Source of the DNA: Caprella mutica
Lineage: Eukaryota > Arthropoda > Malacostraca > Amphipoda > Caprellidae
Assembly: GCA_947561585.1 (NCBI GenBank)
Contig: CANNZV010001853.1
Span: forward strand, 1 to 64,000
Length of the DNA stretch: 64,000 nt
Direction: 5' to 3'
The notes under the pieces: generated by a model
Told to the model about the DNA's origin: nothing
The model's input: only the letters and a program-made list of their open reading frames with translations
Databases searched by the model: none
Shown here: positions 23,977 through 34,291 of the stretch, piece by piece
Position numbering within the stretch: the stretch's first letter is position 1
Layout of the letters: each line of letters starts with the position of its first letter
Made by a program: the position numbers and the translations under genes

Positions 23977-24218
23977 TAGTATCTCAAGTTAAGTATTCTT
24001 ATCATTTATATATTTCAAAACTAGTTAGTCTACCTATAGGTAGGGTTACACACGTAAATTCGGTTCTTTAATTTCTAATTGCGGCCCTATTAAGAAAGTC
24101 TCAAAATCCATTTGAAATTAGTTTAGCTATATATTGAATTGTTCAACAGATCAATTTATGATAGGTTCTATTTATTTCACAAGTACCTTGAAGCCATGAT
24201 GGTTATTAATGTTTCTGA

Positions 24219-24355
24219 GATGAGAGACCGCAGTTAGTTGAAGTGCCGCAATTTACCTACTTGACCCTAGTTTTCTATGACCGGGAGAACTCCGTCCGGG
24301 TAGCAAATAAGGAGAACACCGTCCAGGGATTTGGCAGTGAGAACTCCAACCAGAG
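24219..24355 (+). CDS. Exon-like block of the TA element, inner copy
   Basis: A frame of 45 codons, open from after TGA at 24216 to a splice donor (CAGAG then GTGAGC at 24356). It reads VPQFTYLTLVFYDRENSV and then KENTVQG and SENSNQR. It matches the minus-strand block at 15083-15246 with a nine-codon in-frame difference. Further plus-strand signals follow: an acceptor CTACTTTCAG before 24613, a donor GTAAGT at 24712, an acceptor CTTTTAG before 24786, a donor GTGATG near 24860 and an acceptor TTATTTCAG before 24946. The last piece reads NWQPIVVTDSDEDSNYTSK and a stop. The 24613-24711 piece has stops in all frames, so the full gene model is not closed. Function unknown. Confidence 0.35.
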
Positions 24356-25161
24356 GTGAGCCTTTTGATATATTATACTTTTTTGGTATTTAATTGAAGT
24401 CTAAATTAAGAGTGTATAATGAACAAAATTATGAGGATTAGCAAGGAGAATCCATTGCATTTATTAGAGCTAAATTTATACTGCATCTGAAGATTTATAA
24501 ATAGTTTGACATTTTATATAAATAATTAACTTTTATGAAACTATTCTCAGTTAATAGTTCTCTTCATTTCTTTGTTAATATGGTTTTTTATATTTTCTGA
24601 ATCTACTTTCAGATCTTTATGAAGAATTGATGGAGTAGATCAACGTCATCAACCATCGGAGTCCTCTTCAATTCTTTTGAATGATTCAGGAACAATTATG
24701 ATCTGTCAAAGTAAGTATTTGAAAATGTTAGATGATTTTTAAATATGTATGTGCAATATTATTATCTCTTTTCATATGCTTTTAGGGATTCCAGACATTA
24801 AAAGAATATCGAAGCTGTCGCTATCTCATTACAAAAGGAGAAAAGACTCAGAGGAGTAGGTGATGTTATTGATAATGTATATAAACGATACTATGAATTT
24901 CTATTATATATATATATATATTAGTATACGAATCTCTTATTTCAGGAATTGGCAACCTATAGTCGTAACAGACAGTGACGAGGATTCAAATTATACTTCT
25001 AAATAAAAAAAATCTAAAACTTAAATGTTTATATTTCGTTTTCAATTTGACCCTTGGTAAATTCTATTAGCATATTTCTACATCAGTGCCTATGAGTAAG
25101 ATGAATTGCACTAAAATATGGTTTAGAAGACAAATGCTTTATTATTATTCATTAAGTTATA

Positions 25162-26456
25162 CAGGGTGGGGCGTAAGTTTGGAAGCAATTTTTCAAACAT
25201 TAATATAATTCTTAAAAATAAGTTCCTAAGTAGGTGATAGGGTTTGAACTATAGTAGAGACACTACATTATGACGTCGCAGTGTTATTTTTTACAAAAAT
25301 TTAGTCAATTCAAAAATGTCAGACAAAAGAGAAGCCATTATTGCTCTTCACCGTGCCGGGAAGTTAGATTCCGTCATTTCAAAGACTCTCAATAGCGAGA
25401 TCGACTGTTTGGAAGTGTGTGAAGCGTTTTAATGAGAGAGGAGACTTGACTGATCGTCCAAGAAGTGGTAGACCACGCTCACAAGGCACCAAACAACTGA
25501 TAAAATGTGCCCGAGAGAAGATCAGGAGGAACCCGAAAAGATCAATACGATTGTTAGCCAAAACAGCTAATGTGAGTCCCAGAACAATGAGAAGAGTTGT
25601 CAAAGAAGACCTAAAGATGTCCTCTTTCACCCTCCAAAAGAGACAGATTCTGTCAGAAGCTGTAAAGAAAAAGAGATTGGAGAGAAGCAAGGCACTTCTG
25701 AGAGAATTGAAGTCTGGCACGGCTGGTGAAATTGTTTGGTCTGACGAAAAAATTTTCACAGTGGAAATGGCTCACAACCGGAGGAATGACAGAATAATTG
25801 GTAAAAGTGCAAAAGACTTCCCATACAACCAACAAACTGTCCACAGAACCATGAAACCTGCTTCAGTAATGATCTGGGCCGCCGTTTCAGAAACTTGGAG
25901 ATCTCCTTTAATTTTTGTGGAACAAGGCGCCAAAATCAATGCTAAATGTTATATTGAGAATATTTTGACGCCAATGTTGGAGTCAGCTAAGGATCACTTC
26001 GGTAATGACACTCTATGGACATTTCAACAAGACGGCGAGACTTCACATACTGCAAATGTCACTCAAAACTGGTGCCATGACCATCTTCCACGGTTTTGGT
26101 CCAAAGAAATGTGGCCTTCCTGCTCCCCAGATGTTAATCCTATGGACTTTTCGGTATGTTCCATTCTTGAATCAAAGGCCTGTGGTAAATTCCATCGCAG
26201 TGTGGATGATTTAAAGCGTTCGCTCCAGAGATCTTGGAAGGAAATTTCACAAGAACAGTTGCGTGCCGCAGTAGGAGGAGTTCGGAGGAGATTTGAGGCT
26301 GTTATTAAAAACAAGGGGGGACATTTTGTATAAATTTATGATTTTTGAATTCTTAAAGCCTTTATGTAATGATACATAACTGTAAATTATTAAATATATT
26401 TTTCGTTGGATTATAATATGCACTTTCATTTGCTTCCAAACTTACGCCCCACTCTG
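25162..26456 (+). mobile_element. maT-type mariner copy 2
   Basis: 1295 bp between TA duplications (25160-25161 and 26457-26458), with the same ends as copy 1 (CAGGGTGGGGCGTAAGTTTG; reverse of right end CAGAGTGGGGCGTAAGTTTG). It is nested in the inner TA element, is the youngest layer of the complex on that side, and is very similar to copy 1. Confidence 0.95.
25316..26333 (+). pseudogene. maT (DD37D) transposase copy 2, frameshift
   Basis: Starts MSDKREAIIALHRAGK but a 2-bp deletion in the CTCTCTC run near 25387, compared with copy 1, shifts the frame. From 25419 the correct frame is open for 304 codons to the stop at 26331. It has WSDEK, FQQDGETSHT and SPDVNPMDF, all three catalytic aspartates with 37 residues between the last two. 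The C-terminus RRRFEAVIKNKGGHFV is complete. Only the N-terminal frameshift separates it from an intact frame, so initiation from an internal codon is unlikely to restore DNA binding. Confidence 0.92.
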
Positions 26457-26979
26457 TAGTATAATTGCAGCACATCCAAGATTTATTCTATCAAAATTTG
26501 TTTTTGTAGTCTAGCGGCTAGCCGGGTAATTTAATTTATCTAGCCAAACTATTTATCACTACGTAAAGTTATTACACTACTTATTTATTAACTGACCTGA
26601 TGAAGCTATTTATTCAATCTAATCTATTAATTTACAACTAATAGCCATATATCAACTCATCGGATCGAAAACATTTCAAAAAGCAAAGATTAGTCTAGGT
26701 GATCAATTATTTTTTTAAATCAAAATAGTATGCATATCACAGAAGCAAAAGTAGAAAATAAATGAACATGTTAGATTTGGTCGTAGAAAATAAATAGTCT
26801 AATCTAATTGATACCGGGACCTAACTCGAGATTGTGATTTAATAGAGTAAATATATTGACTATAAAAGTCATGTAAAAAGTTTGGCTACTGCTAACCGGA
26901 CCGATATTTCAAGCTACACTAATAGTTGATATACATTTAGTTAGTTTACTAGTAGTTGATATAACCAACACGAAATGTT

Positions 26980-27195
26980 GATATAACCAACACGATTAGT
27001 TGGTATAACCTACACGAGTAGATGGTATAACCTACACGAGTAGTTGGTATAACCTACACGAGTAGTTGATATAACCTACACGAGTAGTTGATATAACCTA
27101 CACGAGTAGTTGGTATAACCTGCACGAGTAGTTGGTATAACCTACACGAGTAGTTGGTATAACCTACACGAGTAGTTGGTATAACACATAGGAGT
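26980..27195. repeat. 22-bp minisatellite in inner element
   Basis: About ten units of GTAGTTGGTATAACCTACAC; inverted counterpart of 13.78-14.17 kb. Confidence 0.85.
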
Positions 27196-28249
27196 GATTG
27201 GAGAAACATACACAAGTAATTGATGCAACCTTGTTCCGCAGTTGTTATAACCATTACATATAATTGGTTCAACCATTTCGAGTAGTTTTGACTCTCACAG
27301 GTAGTTGTAGTGACCTTCGGGAATTAAGAATAATCAACTCACATATGTGTTGTTTTAACCAACGTCAATTTAACTCATTTTAAATAGTACCTGCAACTCA
27401 CCACGTAGGTAGGCGCACAGATAAACTATAAAATTTAGTCAAAACAAATCAAATATGATTTGATTCAACTAATCCTTTCTATGTGTGTAGGAGGAGTTCG
27501 GAGGAGATTTGAGAATGTTATTAAAAACAAGGTGGGACATTTTGAATAAATTTATGATTTTTGAATTCTTAAAACCCTTATGTAATAATACATAACTGTA
27601 AATTATTAAATATATTTTTCGTTGGATTATAATATGCACTTTCATTTGCTTCCAAACTTACGCCCCACCTTGTATAACACACTATGTCATAGTTGATTTA
27701 ACTCGGGCACAAACTTCAAAAAAGTAGCGCCAACTCTCATAGTAAGTTATTTAATACACCAGATACATTGAATTAACAATCTTTGTGAGTTACTTCAACA
27801 CACTATGTCATAGTTGTTTTAACATATGTTCAAAACTCCCAAAATGTAACTCTAACTCTCATAGTAAGTTGATTCAATCCATAAAATGATTTGAATTAAC
27901 TATGTCTGGTGACACACCACATCATAATTGTTTTGACACACTTGGAAACATGAATGTAGTCCAGCTAACTCACGTAATAAATTGATTCAAAGCATAAATT
28001 GTTGACCCATTAAATATGAGTAAACTTTTTTCTCTGTGTAGAATTATACATATGATAAAGAGTTATTTAGTATTTATTTGAATGAAGTGATCTCCTTACA
28101 AATTATTCTACATCAATTAACCAATCGTCCTCATCATCTTTGATACCAATATAATTACAGCCGTCGAACTAATACTATATTAAAAAATAAAGTCTCTAGC
28201 TCACATATCAATATCTTAAGAATATTAATTGTTCATGAATTCTTTATAG

Positions 28250-28566
28250 ATTATGCAGCCTTCATAGAAGACAGTTGTTAGCAGCTCCTGATAATTATTA
28301 TGTCAATTTAGTTTGTGTACCAAGACCTGTTTTGTTAGTGCCTGTCTCTGATGTTGGTGGGGAAAGGGTATATATTCCTAAGGCAGTTATGTCTAGGTAA
28401 TGGGCAGTCCATTTCTAATGCAATCATCAATGGAGTGCAATGTTATATCTCATCAGCATGGCATTCGTTTTCTGATCAAGTTATGATTTCAACATGTTTG
28501 ACTTTCCACAATTCTGAGAAGATTAGCTCATCTAAAGAAGTATTATATAGTTTTACTGAGGAATAG
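28250..28566 (+). pseudogene. Decayed coding sequence, unknown
   Basis: An open frame reads RRQLLAAPDNYYVNLVCVP and PVSDVGGERVYIPKAVMSR up to 28396, then meets TAA; the next frame continues as GNGQSISNAIINGVQCY to a stop at 28564. This fits one frameshifted coding region. Alternatively the first part is an exon: TTCTTTATAG precedes 28250 and GTAATG follows 28396. The family is not recognised. Confidence 0.3.
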
Positions 28567-28634
28567 TATGTCTAAAGAAGAGGGGACGGTAAAATACGTG
28601 CTAGCCTAACTGATATCATTTCTCTGATGAAAAA

Positions 28635-28907
28635 ATGGACGAAGACGAAACAACAATTCCAGATTTTTTATCTGATAGTTTTGACTCCATGCCACCTGCA
28701 GCTGGGTATGAAGTTCGAGCCGATCATATTATATCACTTATGAATGAGATGAGTAAACTGCGACAAGAAATTACCAAGCTAACTACTAGTCACTCATGCA
28801 CTAATGCCGAACAGTTCTCGTATATGACAGATTTTTATGACGTGAATAACATTTTACTTCAAAAGTCGACGATACACAGTAATCACGGTTCGCCAATGGA
28901 ATCGTAG
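28635..28907 (+). CDS. Small acidic, coiled-coil-like frame of 90 codons
   Basis: MDEDETTIPDFLSDSFDSM is followed by a helical stretch (IISLMNEMSKLRQEITKL). The downstream DNA to about 29.2 kb, read through stops, gives VFINEKLT and a CQICPK block. This is faintly like the ORF1 of non-LTR retrotransposons (coiled coil followed by a VNExLT motif). If so it is a dead fragment. Low certainty; it may also be a unique small gene. Confidence 0.3.
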   Translation: MDEDETTIPDFLSDSFDSMPPAAGYEVRADHIISLMNEMSKLRQEITKLTTSHSCTNAEQFSYMTDFYDVNNILLQKSTIHSNHGSPMES

Positions 28908-28909
28908 AA

Positions 28910-29735
28910 ACCATCCTTTGTAAGTGTCGTCAAATAAATGAAAAATGTTACTATGAAGCAATGTAATGTTGATGATTAGCTACTGAATGAACCAACGAAA
29001 ATACAGGTGTTTATTAATGAGAAACTAACGTAGCTATTTCAATTGAAATAATTAATTCCAAGATCTGAATGTCCTTCTAATAAGCAATAGTTTAACAAAT
29101 TGTAATGGTGGGCTGAATCGAACGCGGAGGGAAAGTTTAGACATCCTCCGAATCAACCTAAACAGAAGTGCCAGATTTGTCCCAAATGACACTTCAAAAT
29201 TAAGAAAAAAAAATCACCATGATTTTCATTTCATTCTCATTATTTTTTAACACACCAGACATATAATAAAATACCAATTTGATTCTTACCTTAGAGATTG
29301 AGAATAAGTTTCGTATTCATATAGTCCTCACACAATCAAATTGAATCACGAAAAATAGCATGAATATTGAACAAAACGGTAAATTACACATCGTGGAAGA
29401 CACGCTACCTTTACGCACTGGATCTTTCAAATGTATAGCTGACGGTTAACATGTTGCACACATTTTATTACAATAAGCAGTGAATCCAACAATCATGAAG
29501 CTGTTTAAACGACCCTTATATCTGAATGCTCCCTGTTCTCCCCTATGTGTTATGTATCTCCACTTAGATTGGGCATTTTTTTATACTGAATCCTTGTTGA
29601 TGCGGTATGAAAAAACACGCCCCGTGGTGAATAAAACTCAGTCCTTTCGGGCCGGTACCTACAGGATTTATCTTTGTCTTTAACCCTTTACTTATCGATT
29701 ATCTCAACATTAAATGGATATATATATTTTCATCG
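28910..29735. other. Mostly decayed sequence
   Basis: Possible remnants of the element above to about 29.2 kb, then AT-rich DNA. A 67-codon frame at 29480 has no recognisable features. Confidence 0.4.
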
Positions 29736-30497
29736 GAATTTATTTATTTATATATTTATCATCTTGTTATTTGCTTTACTGAAAAAGTGTTCAACTAAAT
29801 TGCCTGAAATTTGGTGAAACGATTGGTCCATATCCAGTGACCTGCTGCTAGTCTTGGGAGTGACCCGGTCAAAGGTCAAAGTCACGGTCATTCATAACTC
29901 AAAAAGTATCGAACCATATTACATGAAACTTGATGGAACAATTGGTCAATATGCAGGAACCATTTTGATCGATTTTGGGAGTGATCGGGTCAAAGGTCAA
30001 AGATCAAGGTCAAGGCCATTTGTAACTCAAAAAGTATTAAACCAAATTGTCTGAAATTTGATGTACAATTGGTCAATGACCAGGAACGATCTGGTAGAAT
30101 TTTTTGAAGCGATCCGGTCAAAGGTCAAGGTCAAGGTCCTTTATGTACCATATTGCATGAAACATAGTGGAACGATTGGTCAATATGCAGGAACCATTTT
30201 GAAAGATTTTGGTATTGATCGGGTCAAAAATCAAGGTCAAGGATATTTGTAACTCAAAAAGTATTACACCAAATTGTCTGAAATTTGATGGTACAATTGG
30301 TCAATAACCAGGAACGACCTGGTAGAATTTTGGAAGCGATCCGGTCAAAGGTCAAGGTCATTTATAACTCAAAAAGTATTGTACCATGTTGCATGAAACT
30401 TGGTGGGACGATTGGTTATTATCCAGTTAGCAGTTTCCTCAATTTTGAGAAAGAACGGGTCAAAGCAGAGGCGAAGGTATGCGCTCTACCGAATGCA
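29735..30497 (+). repeat. AGGTCA-rich dispersed repeat, copy 1
   Basis: Starts near ATCATCTTGTTATT and CTGAAAAAGTGTTCAACTA. It then carries about five units of roughly 110-130 bp containing AACTCAAAAAGTATT, CATGAAACTTGGTGG, ACGATTGGTCAATA, GATCGGGTCAAAGGTCAAGG, and ends GCGCTCTACCGAATGC. TCAAGGTCA and AAAGGTCA recur in every unit. Frames through it are repeat-encoded. Confidence 0.85.
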
Positions 30498-30499
30498 CA

Positions 30500-31225
30500 T
30501 AATCTAGTTATTCATATTTTACATAGACTCCAAATACATTATTTTAAACTTTAAAATAGGTTTGATTTAATGACAATTATGGAATTTTTTTGAATAGTTT
30601 GATAATTATATCCTCATCTAATTATATTTCAAATTAATATCTGTATCTAAATAATATCTTAACTCAAATAGATATATTTCAATATTTCATGTACTTATTT
30701 AATAAATTTTCGTGATCATAGATATCTACATCTTCACCTCATATATCTTCCCTTCATTTCTTTTATCACTAACTAACTATAAGATTAGGCAGTGTTTAAG
30801 TTTTCTCTGAAATGTCCCACTATTTTTTCACCTTTTATTCGCTGGTATCGAAAAAGATTTTGACTATTTGAAAAGAAGTTTAGTTATTGAATAATCTAAT
30901 AGTAAACACTCTTACTGTTGTTGCTAAATTTTGAACAGAAAATGCAAACTTTATTTAAAAAAATATTTTAAATATACGTTTTCGAATGCGGTATCCACAT
31001 CATTTTAATTTCTCAAATCACAGTTTTCTTTTATTTAATTATACTTATGTCGTCACCCATCCTACTATCTTCTTACGATCTAAATATTCTAATCCAATTA
31101 ATGTTTCATGCCAATTCTTCATTGATACCAATAAATTTCATTTTATGTCTTTATTCATTTATTAAATTTCATCTTGTGAATCAAAGTATATAGAAATGAA
31201 ATACAGGTTCGTATTCCTGTATGCT
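30500..31225. other. AT-rich sequence, no gene seen
   Basis: No open frame or repeat structure supported. Confidence 0.5.
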
Positions 31226-31228
31226 GTC

Positions 31229-31755
31229 AATTAAATAAATGGTGTATGAGTAGCACAGTATACTGAATAGGGAAGTAACAACATCTTATAGGGCTGGTAA
31301 AGGCACAGTATACAGAATATGGAAGTAACAACCTCTTACAGGGCTGGTAAAGGCACAGTATACAGAATAGGGAAGTAAGAACATCTTATAGGGCTGGTAA
31401 AGGCACATTATACAGAATATGGAAGTAACAACCTCTTACAGGGCTGGTAAAGGCACAGTATACAGAATAGGGAAGTAAGAACATCTTATAGGGCTGGTAA
31501 AGGCACATTATACAGAATATGGAAGTAACAACCTCTTACAGGGCTGGTAAAGGCACAGTATACAGAATATGGAAGTAACAACATCTTATAGGGCTGGCAA
31601 ATGCACAGTATACAGAACAGGTAAGTAACAACATTTTATAACACTGGTAGAGGCAAAGTATACAGAATGTGGAAGTATCATCTTATAGTGCTGGTAAAGG
31701 CAGAGTATACAGAATAAAGAAGCAACATCTTATAGGGCTGGTAAAGGCACCGAGT
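31229..31755. repeat. 50-bp satellite with dimeric order
   Basis: Unit GGGCTGGTAAAGGCACAGTA plus TACAGAATAGGGAAGTAACA plus ACATCTTATA, about ten copies. In the centre two variants alternate (AATAGGGAAGTAAGAACATC and AATATGGAAGTAACAACCTC), giving a 100-bp higher-order unit. Confidence 0.9.
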
Positions 31756-31789
31756 AGTGAATAGCCAGAATAGGGAAGAAATGATATCT

Positions 31790-33120
31790 TGAAATAAGTA
31801 GCAAAAATTTATTGCCTTGACATATTTCAATTTCAGAAAACCACTATTTTGAAAACAAATTAATTAATTCAGGAATGAATTATTCTAAATTTATTCAGAT
31901 CATAATTTTTTCAAATTCATTTGACAATTTTATGTTGATGTCAGAATCGATTGAATAAATATAGTTTCACGACGAAAAACATGATCATCATGATGACATT
32001 CGTGTCAGATGAGATTTGAAGCAATTCCTTTCTCTTGCAATTTCAGGCAAACACAATCAAATTTCAACTAACAATTCCAATTAGGTTGACTCACTCTCTG
32101 CTCAATGGCGGTGACTAATTAGCTAGAGGTTTTCACCTTATAATCAGCTGTTATGTTGACTGAAGATTACTCTGTCCTATTTCTCTCTCTCTCACACTCT
32201 AATCAGGTTTGTGATGGTGTCTATGTCACCTGGTAATGAATCTAAACTGAAAAGAATAGTAGTTGTTTTAAAATACCAATGAATATTGGGAAAAAAACAT
32301 TTAATTTATTTATTCATCCGTCAAGTCTTAAAATAGTGTTATTGTATTTTGTGAAATACAATTTTCTAAATGTGGAATAAAATATTTATATATCCATTTA
32401 CTGAACAATAGTTTCAACAAACATATAATTATAATTTTTATTAAATACACGGAAAATGAAAAGATTATTTTATTCACTTTTAAAGTATATAAAAGTCTTG
32501 TCAAATTAAAATTTCTTTGTTTTTATCAATAAAACTAATGTTTCATATCATTTTACAACAATTTTAGATGTTTTCAAAGATTTTTATAATCTAAACTCTA
32601 CAATTGATCTTTAACTTCCAACTTACTAATTTTCTGTCTAAAGAAAAAGAATGTACACCGTTTGTTTTGAATATCAATTATGTAGTTATAATCAATTTTA
32701 TATTAAATATTTCATATAGGTATAGAATAGAAGAAACGATTATTTACTACCGGAAATAATTCACATTATATATACGAAGGCCGAACATTCATTGTTTGTT
32801 TTACATAATTTAAATAGGAAATCAAAACAAACAGTTTTTAAACTATTTTATCAACATCAGATCAATTGTTACAAACAGTGAATATTTTTTTTTTAAGTTG
32901 TGTGAAAAAAATACTGAATGGAATTTTATGCAATAATTTACCTATTAATTTTCCATAACCTTAATTGGGTCACTAATATTATGTAATATTTTATAACTTG
33001 GAGCCTGGTGTTGACCTTTATATTTACATATAGTAAATATAAAGTATTTACGTTAATAATTACCGTTTTATATTTATAATGAGCATAATCATTTATTTAA
33101 TTGTTTACGAAATGGGTAAA
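31790..33120. other. AT-rich sequence, no gene seen
   Basis: A CTCTTGCAATTTCAG acceptor-like word at about 32.04 kb has no convincing exon after it. Nothing else was found. Confidence 0.5.
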
Positions 33121-33139
33121 TTTTTAATAAATCTACGGG

Positions 33140-33320
33140 AATGATGGGAATTTTTAAGAAAATTAGTATATCGAAAATTCAAATGTGAATACTATTTAAT
33201 TTTCATAAAATCATTCTCCACTTCATTCATTTTCCCTTAAATTAATAAAATAGATATATTTGTTATACAAAATATTTTTCTCTTTTCTTTCTCAGATGGT
33301 TCACCAATGAAGTTACCATC
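33140..33320 (+). repeat. Upstream copy of duplicated acceptor/exon
   Basis: This matches 34061-34241 closely at an offset of 921 bp, including the polypyrimidine tract and TTTCTCAG acceptor (exon side from 33296, ATGGTTCACCAATGAAGTTA). The match stops a short way into the exon, where AATTTGCTATCTT begins; that same word occurs upstream of the second copy at about 34.04 kb. Confidence 0.75.
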
Positions 33321-34216
33321 AATTTGCTATCTTGTCACTATTCACTTAATGGTTGATTCCTCTAGAATTAGATACTTCCAAAATAGGATATAGAACTTCA
33401 ATCGATTAGGTTTCATATTTTTTACAGTTCTAAATGTTCTTCAAAAGAATTATCACAAGAATTAGGCTGAATTTGTACCTAAATATCGAAGCCTAACTGC
33501 TATGGAATATGAAACAATTTAGTAATTTGTACATGATTCAAATAAAGATTTTGCGTTGGAATGTTTATCGTCAAACATTAGAGTAGATTGGTGAATTAGA
33601 GGCCCGAAATAGTGTTAACACACATAATGAATCATGATAACCTAATGTCATATGAATGAACTGAAATATCAAAACACACACATTAAACAAAATTTAAACA
33701 TGAACTGATGCGTGACGTGAGTGGCTGGGTACCATGCACACTTCATAAAATATATACAGTAGTGACAATCGAGATATTATGCGTGCGTGACGTCATGAAA
33801 GCAACACTTTAAATATAGTTCAAGCCTCAAGGTAATTGAAACATTTAAATTGTATGTTTATTGGAACCTTATTTAATCATTAATAAATTTATTCAAGCAA
33901 TCAAACTTATTTACTTCTAATTCTCTTGTTAAATTTGTTGCTTTGATGAAGTCACGTATACTGTTGTTGAGAGTCTTATAGTTACTGCCTTAGTTGTATC
34001 GCCTTTTGATGATCGTTGAAGAATTCCCGGGGATGGGAATTTGCTATCTTACACATTTTTGTAAAATGATATTTTTAAGAAAATTATTATATCAAAAATT
34101 CAAATGTGACTACAATTTTATTTTCATAAAATCATTCTCCACGTCATTCATTTTCCCTTAAATTAATAAAATAGATATATTTGTTATACAATATATTTTT
34201 CTCTTTTCTTTCTCAG

Positions 34217-34291
34217 ATGGTTCACCAATGAAGTTACCATCAGTCATTGTGACTCATCGTCACTTCGCTCAGAGGATATTGAACAACGTAC
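34217..34291 (+). CDS. Candidate 75-bp exon
   Basis: Preceded by a textbook acceptor (a long CT run then TTTCTCAG) and followed by donor GTGAGTAAC at 34292. Two frames are open: one reads GSPMKLPSVIVTHRHFAQRI, the other WFTNEVTISHCDSSSLRSED. No family is recognised, and short open frames occur by chance. The duplicated acceptor upstream suggests an exon duplication. Confidence rests on the splice signals only. Confidence 0.35.

Larger units (their letters stand above)
22768..27487. mobile_element. Inner, inverted copy of the TA-inserting element
   Basis: Starts CACAGAGAAAAAAGTTTAC and ends (reverse) CACACATAGAAAGGATTAG, with TA at 22766-22767 and 27488-27489. It aligns in reverse to the outer copy over its whole length, apart from its own maT (25162-26456) and an extra block of about 105 bp at 26.82-26.92 kb. 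Length without the maT is about 3.4 kb. It landed in the transposase of maT copy 1, which itself sits in the outer copy. Confidence 0.85.
21654..27672 (+). mobile_element. maT-type mariner copy 1, split by the inner element
   Basis: Left end CAGGGTGGGGCGTAAGTTTG; right end in reverse CAAGGTGGGGCGTAAGTTTG (27-bp inverted repeats), with TA at 21652-21653 and 27673-27674. Mariner sequence occupies 21654-22767 and 27488-27672; the 4720 bp between are the inverted TA element, whose own TA duplication lies inside the transposase codons. Removing it gives a mariner of about 1.3 kb, the same as copy 2. Confidence 0.92.
13475..28038. mobile_element. Outer copy of TA-inserting element, with nested insertions
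   Basis: Left end CACAAAGAGAAAGGATTAG and right end (reverse) CACAGAGAAAAAAGTTTAC are flanked by TA at 13473-13474 and 28039-28040. Subtracting the nested copia (15749-21015) and the split mariner complex (21654-27672) leaves about 3.3 kb. Its parts are the 22-bp minisatellite, an exon-like block on the minus strand at 15.08-15.25 kb, a TA-MITE, and roughly 120-bp tandem units at both 21.4-21.65 and 27.67-27.95 kb. A second copy sits inverted at 22768-27487. Ends plus TA duplication suggest an IS630/Tc1/mariner-type element, but no transposase of its own is recognised. Confidence 0.75.

Noticed and set aside
24903..24924. TA microsatellite as regulatory signal
   Set aside because: A simple (TA)n run inside the inner element; no further evidence.
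29854..30554. Frames of 64-89 codons
   Set aside because: Encoded by the AGGTCA-rich repeat; similar peptides recur each unit.
32041..32100. Acceptor-like TTTCTCTTGCAATTTCAG
   Set aside because: No donor at a sensible distance and no persuasive open frame after it.
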